Source: Hepatocystis sp. ex Piliocolobus tephrosceles
Lineage: Eukaryota; Apicomplexa; Aconoidasida; Haemosporida; Plasmodiidae
Assembly (NCBI GenBank): GCA_902459845.2
Contig: CABPSV020000615.1
Coordinates: 1 to 12,211 of the forward strand
Direction of reading: 5' to 3'
DNA: 12,211 bases
The notes beneath the pieces are model-generated. The model was not told where the DNA came from and did no database searches. It worked only from the letters and a program-made list of their open reading frames with translations. Positions 7,609 to 12,211 of the stretch are shown here, in pieces (positions within the stretch are counted from its first letter, which is position 1; each line of letters starts with the position of its first letter). A program made the translations under genes and the position numbers.

Positions 7609-7896
7609 GTCTATATGATTTTTTTTCTGTTTATTAACTGGTTCAAAGGTATCAAGCGTTCAATAAATTTTTTAAATAATCTGGACACATTCTTTTCGCC
7701 TATAAAATTTTAAAAAAATATGTATATATAAATGTTATACATATGTAAGTACGTTTTTGCTTATGTGTCTGTAAAAATAAAGCAACAATTTTTTATTTTT
7801 TTATTATTTTTTTTTTTTTTTTTTTGATATATTCGTTATGACTAAAAGCGAATAGGGTAAATGTGTAAACGATCAGTGGTTATACATGCATCATCT
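6822..7896. other. Convergent intergenic region
   Basis: This is the spacer between the 3' ends of the TSR-protein gene (+) and the symplekin-like gene (-). It is A/T-rich, has no coding-like ORF and presumably holds both 3' UTRs and polyadenylation sites. It includes poly-A/T runs (about 6907-6918, 7164-7174, 7808-7825), a (TA)n array at about 7584-7608, a tetranucleotide repeat at 7413-7447 and an isolated TAGCTA at 6988-6993. No RNA gene is recognisable. Confidence 0.85.
7413..7447. repeat. (ACAA/ACAG)n-type tetranucleotide repeat
   Basis: About eight 4-bp units of ACAA, ACAG and GCAG type lie in the convergent spacer. They are purine-rich on the plus strand and give a locally higher GC content than their surroundings. 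Confidence 0.75.
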
Positions 7897-10800
7897 TTAT
7901 GTAGACAATTTTACTTGTTCGTTTGGGGATATCAATTCAATTAAATCGTTTGCGATAGGGTACTTTTGCTGTAGTGAGTTAAAAAGCATTCTACACTCAT
8001 CTCTGCAAAAATAAAATAAATAAGTAAAAAAAAAAAAAAAAAAATGAGTGCGCAAGTATAATAAACGGATGCTTAAAAAAAAAAAAAAAAAAAAATAATA
8101 AAATATATTTCATAAATGAAAACATATTTCATAAAAGAAAATATATACGTGTAAAGACGCTCTTATGCATACAACACACATGTACATACTTATATTAAAT
8201 ATTCAATTATTAAATGAGCTGTGCATTTTAATTTTAACTTACTGTGGTAACATAAAAAAGATGTAAAACAACGAATGTTTGAAGTCGGACCAAAGCATAT
8301 GTATACACATTAGACAGCCTTTCCATAAAAATTTATTTGTCCATATTTTTTTTTGTATTAACAAAGGAATAATAATACTACTTATAAATTCTCTTAATAT
8401 AATAATATTTTTAGTAATTTGGCATAAGAACCTTCCATATATAGGGAATATAGTATCACAATTTTCAGCCACTTGTTGTATTATATTAGCTACATCTTTG
8501 ATTGAAATACTATTAAAATTTTTATTCTGTTCTTGGTCTTTGGATACATTATTTATATTAACTTTAGTTACAAAATAATCTAACATAACTTTTTGAATAT
8601 TTTTATTTTTATTTAAATTATAAAAAAAATAAAATATATCAATATTTGTTATATAATAAGATTCATTTTCATTTTGTTTTTCTGAAATATATAAATATGG
8701 TAATTTAATAATATTATTAAAACAAATTTTTAATATTTCAATTTTTTTATTTTCCTTCAAATCATTTTTTATTATTTCATTGAGTATATATAAAATTTGT
8801 TCTTTTTTTAAAAATGCAATTAATTCAATAATAAAATATATATTATTATTTTCGAGATATAAATTATAACAAAAATTTAAAAAGTGTAAATGACTTTCCC
8901 ATATATTATTACTACACCCTGAAATATGTTCATATAAATTTTTACTTACATATTTAACAATTTCTATGTTAATATGTAATAAATTGTTTTTATCATTTAT
9001 TTTTTCATCACTTTCGGCCTTATTTACCTCATCATCCACTAGTTCGGTCTTATTTACCCCATCATCCACTAGTTCGGTCTTATTTACCCCATCATCCACT
9101 AGTTCGGTCTTATTTACCCCATCATCCACTAGTTCGGTCTTATTTACCATCTCTGATTGTTCACTCGTTTCATATCTATCATTATCACTCCTATTATTAC
9201 TCACCTTGTTGTTATATTTTAAAATTCTATATATTTCTTCATGGTATAACGAATTAAGTAATGGTAAGGTTAAAATAAACTTACTTAATAAAATTTCCTT
9301 TATTTCTTTCTTACTACAATTATTATATGTTAATAAATAAAAATGAAAAAACATAGTTGATCTTACACATATACTTAAAAAGTTATCAATTGCGTTTAAA
9401 AAAAAGTTTGATACTTGTCGTAATTCTACAATTTTTATTTGATCTGTTATTTTATTTTTATTATCTTCTGATATTTCATTCAGTAGAATATAAAAATTTG
9501 TCCAAAATTTATTTTTATTTTTTTCATAAATTTTTTCTATATTTATTAAAATAAATTGACATAACTTACTAACATAATCAATAGTTAAAAAATTAAAAAA
9601 AATATTAGCTTTTTTTATTTTTATAATTAATTTTTTATCTTCTAATAAATCAACAATTTTTAAAAACAAGTTGACGATAATTTCTTCAAGTAATGCCTTT
9701 TGAGATATAACATCATTTAACAAACATTCTTTTTCTTCTTTTCGTGATTGTTCATATATGTTACTTTGCATTTTTTCACATGTATCTGCTAATGTGTCTT
9801 TTTTTTGTTCATTTCTCTTATCACTATTATTACCACTATCATTATTATTATTACTATTATTATTATCACTATTATTATTATTATCACTATTATCACTATT
9901 ATTATTACCATCCTCTTTTTGTAAAGTTTTTTTATCAGCGTTAAAAAAAAAATCAGTTTCTTTCAAAAAAGATTCTAATGACTGCATGATGTTTGTGTTG
10001 TCAAGGTTATTTATATATTCATTTAATTTATTATCAATAAATGAATATTTTTTTTTTGAAGCAATTATTTTTTTTTCATATATTTCCACTTGATTTGAAT
10101 TTACAAAAAGAGATATTATATTATTATAAAAGAGTACATAATTGTTAACTAAAAAGTTATGAATAAAATTAATTAACTCTAGAGGCCATAAATAAAAAGG
10201 AAAATAAATAAAATAATTTATATCATTTTTCAAGTTAGGAATATATATATTACATATATATAATAAAAATAAAATAAGAATTTTATGATAAAAATTATAT
10301 ATTTTTTTTGTATATACCATAAAATTTAATGAATTGTTATAAATTCCTTTTGAAGCAGTAATCAATTTTTTTAAAATTGTTCTTATTTCATTATTCGATT
10401 GAAATAATGTATTCATATATATAGCTAATATAGTTTTTTTCGCTTTTATGTTTTGATTCTTTTTTAATAAATTAGAAATTAACGAAAAACTAAGAATATA
10501 ATAATTAGCACTATTTGAACGTCTTTGTGAGTATTTAATATAATAATTTATATTAAATAAATTTTTGTCCAGTTCATTATGTACGCAATGTAACGTCCAT
10601 GTTTCACATTTATCACAACTGTTGCCATTACTATTTTTTCCTTTTATACTATTATTTAGTTCGTTGTTTTTCTCTTCATCCGACCAACTATGTTCATCAC
10701 TTTCATTCGATTCAACTTCGAAATGGGATAAACTCGTGTTAGACATATTCGAATCGGATAAACTCGTGTTAGACATATTCGTATCGGATAAACTCGTGTT

Positions 10801-12211
10801 AGACATATTCGTATCGGATATGTTCGTGTCACCAATATCTGAAGATGCAACGTTTGTACAACTATGTTGAAAATCTGTTTGCTCTTCTCCTACAATTTTA
10901 CCCAAACCCATATTTACTTTATTATTATTATTATTGTCCTTTTCTCCTTTTCTATTATTTATATTATTTATATTATTTATATTATTTATATTATTTCTAT
11001 TATTTATATTATTTCTATTATTTATATTATTTCTATTATTTTTACTATTTCTATTTTCTAAGTGTAATTCCTCAATTTGTTCATCTCTATTTTCCAATAT
11101 GTTTATTTGACTTATTTCACTTGTTTGTGTATTATTTTCACAAAAATATAATTGTGATGGTTTTATATTTTTTATTTCTTCATTTCTGTTTGAACCGAAC
11201 ATGTCATTTTTTTGTCTTTCATTTTTTATCAAAATTAACTGATCCTTTTTACTGTTATTAATATAACCTTGATAATCTATATGTACATGTATGTTATTTA
11301 ACCAAAGGATTAGATAAATAAAAAAAGAAAAAGATAATTTAGGTGTTTTTAATAATTGTTCTATAAAAGTTTTAATATATTTATCCCTATGATTGGCTAG
11401 TAGTTTTTCATTGTGTAAAAAATAAATAATAATATTAAAAAGTTCATCATATGTACACTTCATTTGAGATTTCTGTTTTTTTTGTAATTCGTATCTGTAT
11501 ATATTAGGCTTCCCATTTTTTTGATCTTGCCATTTTTTTAATTTATAAAAGTAGTTGTAACAATAGGTTGTATAACCTAACGTGTCTTCTTTATTTTTTT
11601 TCTTGTTTTTTTTCTTGTTTTTTTCCATGCCCTTTTCCACGCCCTTTTCCATGTCTTCTTCTTTGTTTTTTACACTGTTTTTTGCACTGTTTTTTGCACT
11701 GTTTTTTGCACTGTTTTTTGCACTGTTTTTTGCACTGTTTTTACATCTTTTACTTACACTCTTGTTTTTGTATAACCCCTTGTCGTTGTGAGTTTTTACC
11801 AAACATTCGCCTTTACTTTTTACGTTTACTCCTTCACATATTTCCATATTGTCCTTCATTTTTTTCTCTTGAATATATGAAAAGAATAACAAATTATTTA
11901 ATAGCTTAAACAAAACTGAATAATCCAAAAAAATGTCATCCGTTGAATTGCCATTAAAAATATTTAATGTACTAATTTTAACAATATATAAAGTAAGAAA
12001 ATAAAATTTTAATTTTTCTTTCATCATATTATTTAATATTATTCTTTTAACAATATTATTAATCATTTTAAAATTTTCAATTTGTTTAATAAACACATTT
12101 TCTCCTAATACTTTCACTTGATTTTCAAGATTATTATTAATTATTTGGGAAAACAAAAGAAATAAATATAAATCGACATCACCAAGTATTGTTTCACTAT
12201 CTTTTACATGA
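7897..12211 (-). CDS. Symplekin-like mRNA 3'-end processing scaffold, 5'-partial
   Basis: Two exons in the window: 12211-8243 (open to the edge) and 8002-7897, joined at LPQ/DEC, with stop at 7899-7897. At least 1357 residues are present. No ATG opens the frame inside the window: it continues upstream through 12157-12210, so the start lies beyond 12211. The call rests on the C-terminal domain (coding about 8560-7910), which has the symplekin pattern: a helix with a GRF motif, then PLLIQKKIW, LWKGCLMCI, a short helix, FFMLPQ, then a helix around LQQKYPIANDLIELI. This matches human symplekin's KQVWKYPKVWEGF and LQLPPQQL region in order and spacing. The rest is helical, HEAT-like and broken by low-complexity inserts (Asn/Ser/Asp, KNSA, two 10-residue repeats). 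Symplekin is the nuclear scaffold linking CPSF73/CPSF100 and CstF in pre-mRNA cleavage and polyadenylation. No long tail follows the C-terminal domain, unlike human symplekin. Confidence 0.75.
8003..8242 (-). other. Last intron of the symplekin-like gene
   Basis: On the minus strand the donor is CA/GTAAGT, a strong consensus, and the acceptor is TTTTTGCAG/AGATG. The joined codon CA+A gives Gln and the frame continues for 34 codons to TAA. Reading through the donor would stop at once (TAA at 8241-8239) and lose the final helices of the domain. Two T-rich runs (sense strand) sit at about 8095-8075 and 8044-8027. Confidence 0.85.
9021..9148 (-). repeat. 30-bp coding repeat, VNKTELVDDG x4
   Basis: Four near-identical 30-bp units lie inside the symplekin-like gene and encode the decapeptide VNKTELVDDG. 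One edge unit reads VDDE and is followed by a degenerate VNKAESDEK. Near-identity at the DNA level indicates recent expansion. Confidence 0.93.
9819..9913 (-). repeat. Asn/Asp/Ser trinucleotide low-complexity tract
   Basis: AAT-type codons interrupted by GAT and AGT encode an Asn-rich tract with Ser-Asp interruptions. This is a typical Plasmodium low-complexity insert between conserved helices of the symplekin-like protein. Confidence 0.9.
10731..10820 (-). repeat. 30-bp coding repeat, DTNMSNTSLS x3
   Basis: Three 30-bp units encode the Ser/Thr/Asn-rich decapeptide DTNMSNTSLS; one copy has DSN. A partial related unit, DTNIS, follows on the N-terminal side. The sequence is unrelated to the VNKTELVDDG repeat but has the same 30-bp period. 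Confidence 0.92.
10951..11059 (-). repeat. 9-bp coding repeat, NNI/NNR tripeptides
   Basis: Tandem 9-bp units encode Asn-Asn-Ile or Asn-Asn-Arg. Part of the array shows an 18-bp higher-order pattern (NNRNNI) and part is pure NNI. It is another low-complexity insert in the symplekin-like protein. Confidence 0.9.
11664..11735 (-). repeat. 12-bp coding repeat, KNSA x5 plus KNSV
   Basis: Six exact or near-exact 12-bp units (plus strand TGTTTTTTGCAC) encode KNSA tetrapeptides. The last unit in coding order reads KNSV. A Lys/Glu/Asn-rich basic stretch (KGMEK, KNKKK motifs) follows, which makes this a strongly basic insert near the N-terminal part of the visible protein. Confidence 0.93.

Noticed and set aside
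9021..9148. Regularly spaced repeats that could suggest a CRISPR-like array
   Set aside because: The units are contiguous, without spacers, and encode an in-frame decapeptide in a eukaryotic gene.
8966..9340. Plus-strand frame with a Thr-Ser-Ser-Val-Leu-Phe-type repeat
   Set aside because: It is the antisense of the VNKTELVDDG coding repeat. The minus-strand frame is far longer and carries the recognisable domain.
10845..11261. Tyr/Ile-rich plus-strand frames
   Set aside because: They are antisense translation of the NNI/NNR repeat inside the symplekin-like gene.

Overview
The window is AT-rich eukaryotic nuclear DNA that looks like an internal chromosomal segment of a Plasmodium species. 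Signs are intergenic DNA close to pure A/T with long poly-A, poly-T and (TA)n tracts, short GT-AG introns ending in T-rich stretches, Lys/Asn-rich proteins with low-complexity inserts, and a recognisable PTRAMP gene. The species cannot be fixed from sequence alone; a non-falciparum species such as P. malariae or P. ovale is a guess. I see no tRNA, rRNA, transposon or CRISPR array.

Layout. 1-1278: non-coding DNA upstream of gene 1. 1279-2328 (+): single-exon PTRAMP, a 349-residue type I membrane protein with signal peptide, ectodomain, one thrombospondin type-1 repeat (TSR), membrane helix and 20-residue tail. 2329-4585: 2.3 kb non-coding spacer with simple repeats and candidate ApiAP2-type motifs. 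4586-6821 (+): a five-exon gene that I assembled from splice sites and reading phase. It encodes about 454 residues with the same layout as PTRAMP: signal peptide, Cys-containing N-terminal region, atypical TSR, membrane helix, short acidic tail. 6822-7896: convergent intergenic spacer. 7897-12211 (-): a large two-exon gene, 5'-truncated by the window edge, whose C-terminus matches symplekin, the scaffold of the pre-mRNA 3'-end cleavage/polyadenylation machinery.

The two plus-strand genes lie in tandem. They share domain order, a 'TKF' strand motif in the N-terminal region and a similar tail ending (Asp/Glu-Asn ... Val ... Gly-Arg/Lys-Tyr). I infer that they are either diverged paralogues or members of one adhesin class placed side by side. 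The second is the most interesting object here. No single open reading frame reveals it, because its TSR, membrane helix and tail sit on four small exons whose introns carry minisatellites and poly-T runs. The symplekin gene is a housekeeping neighbour with no evident functional link.
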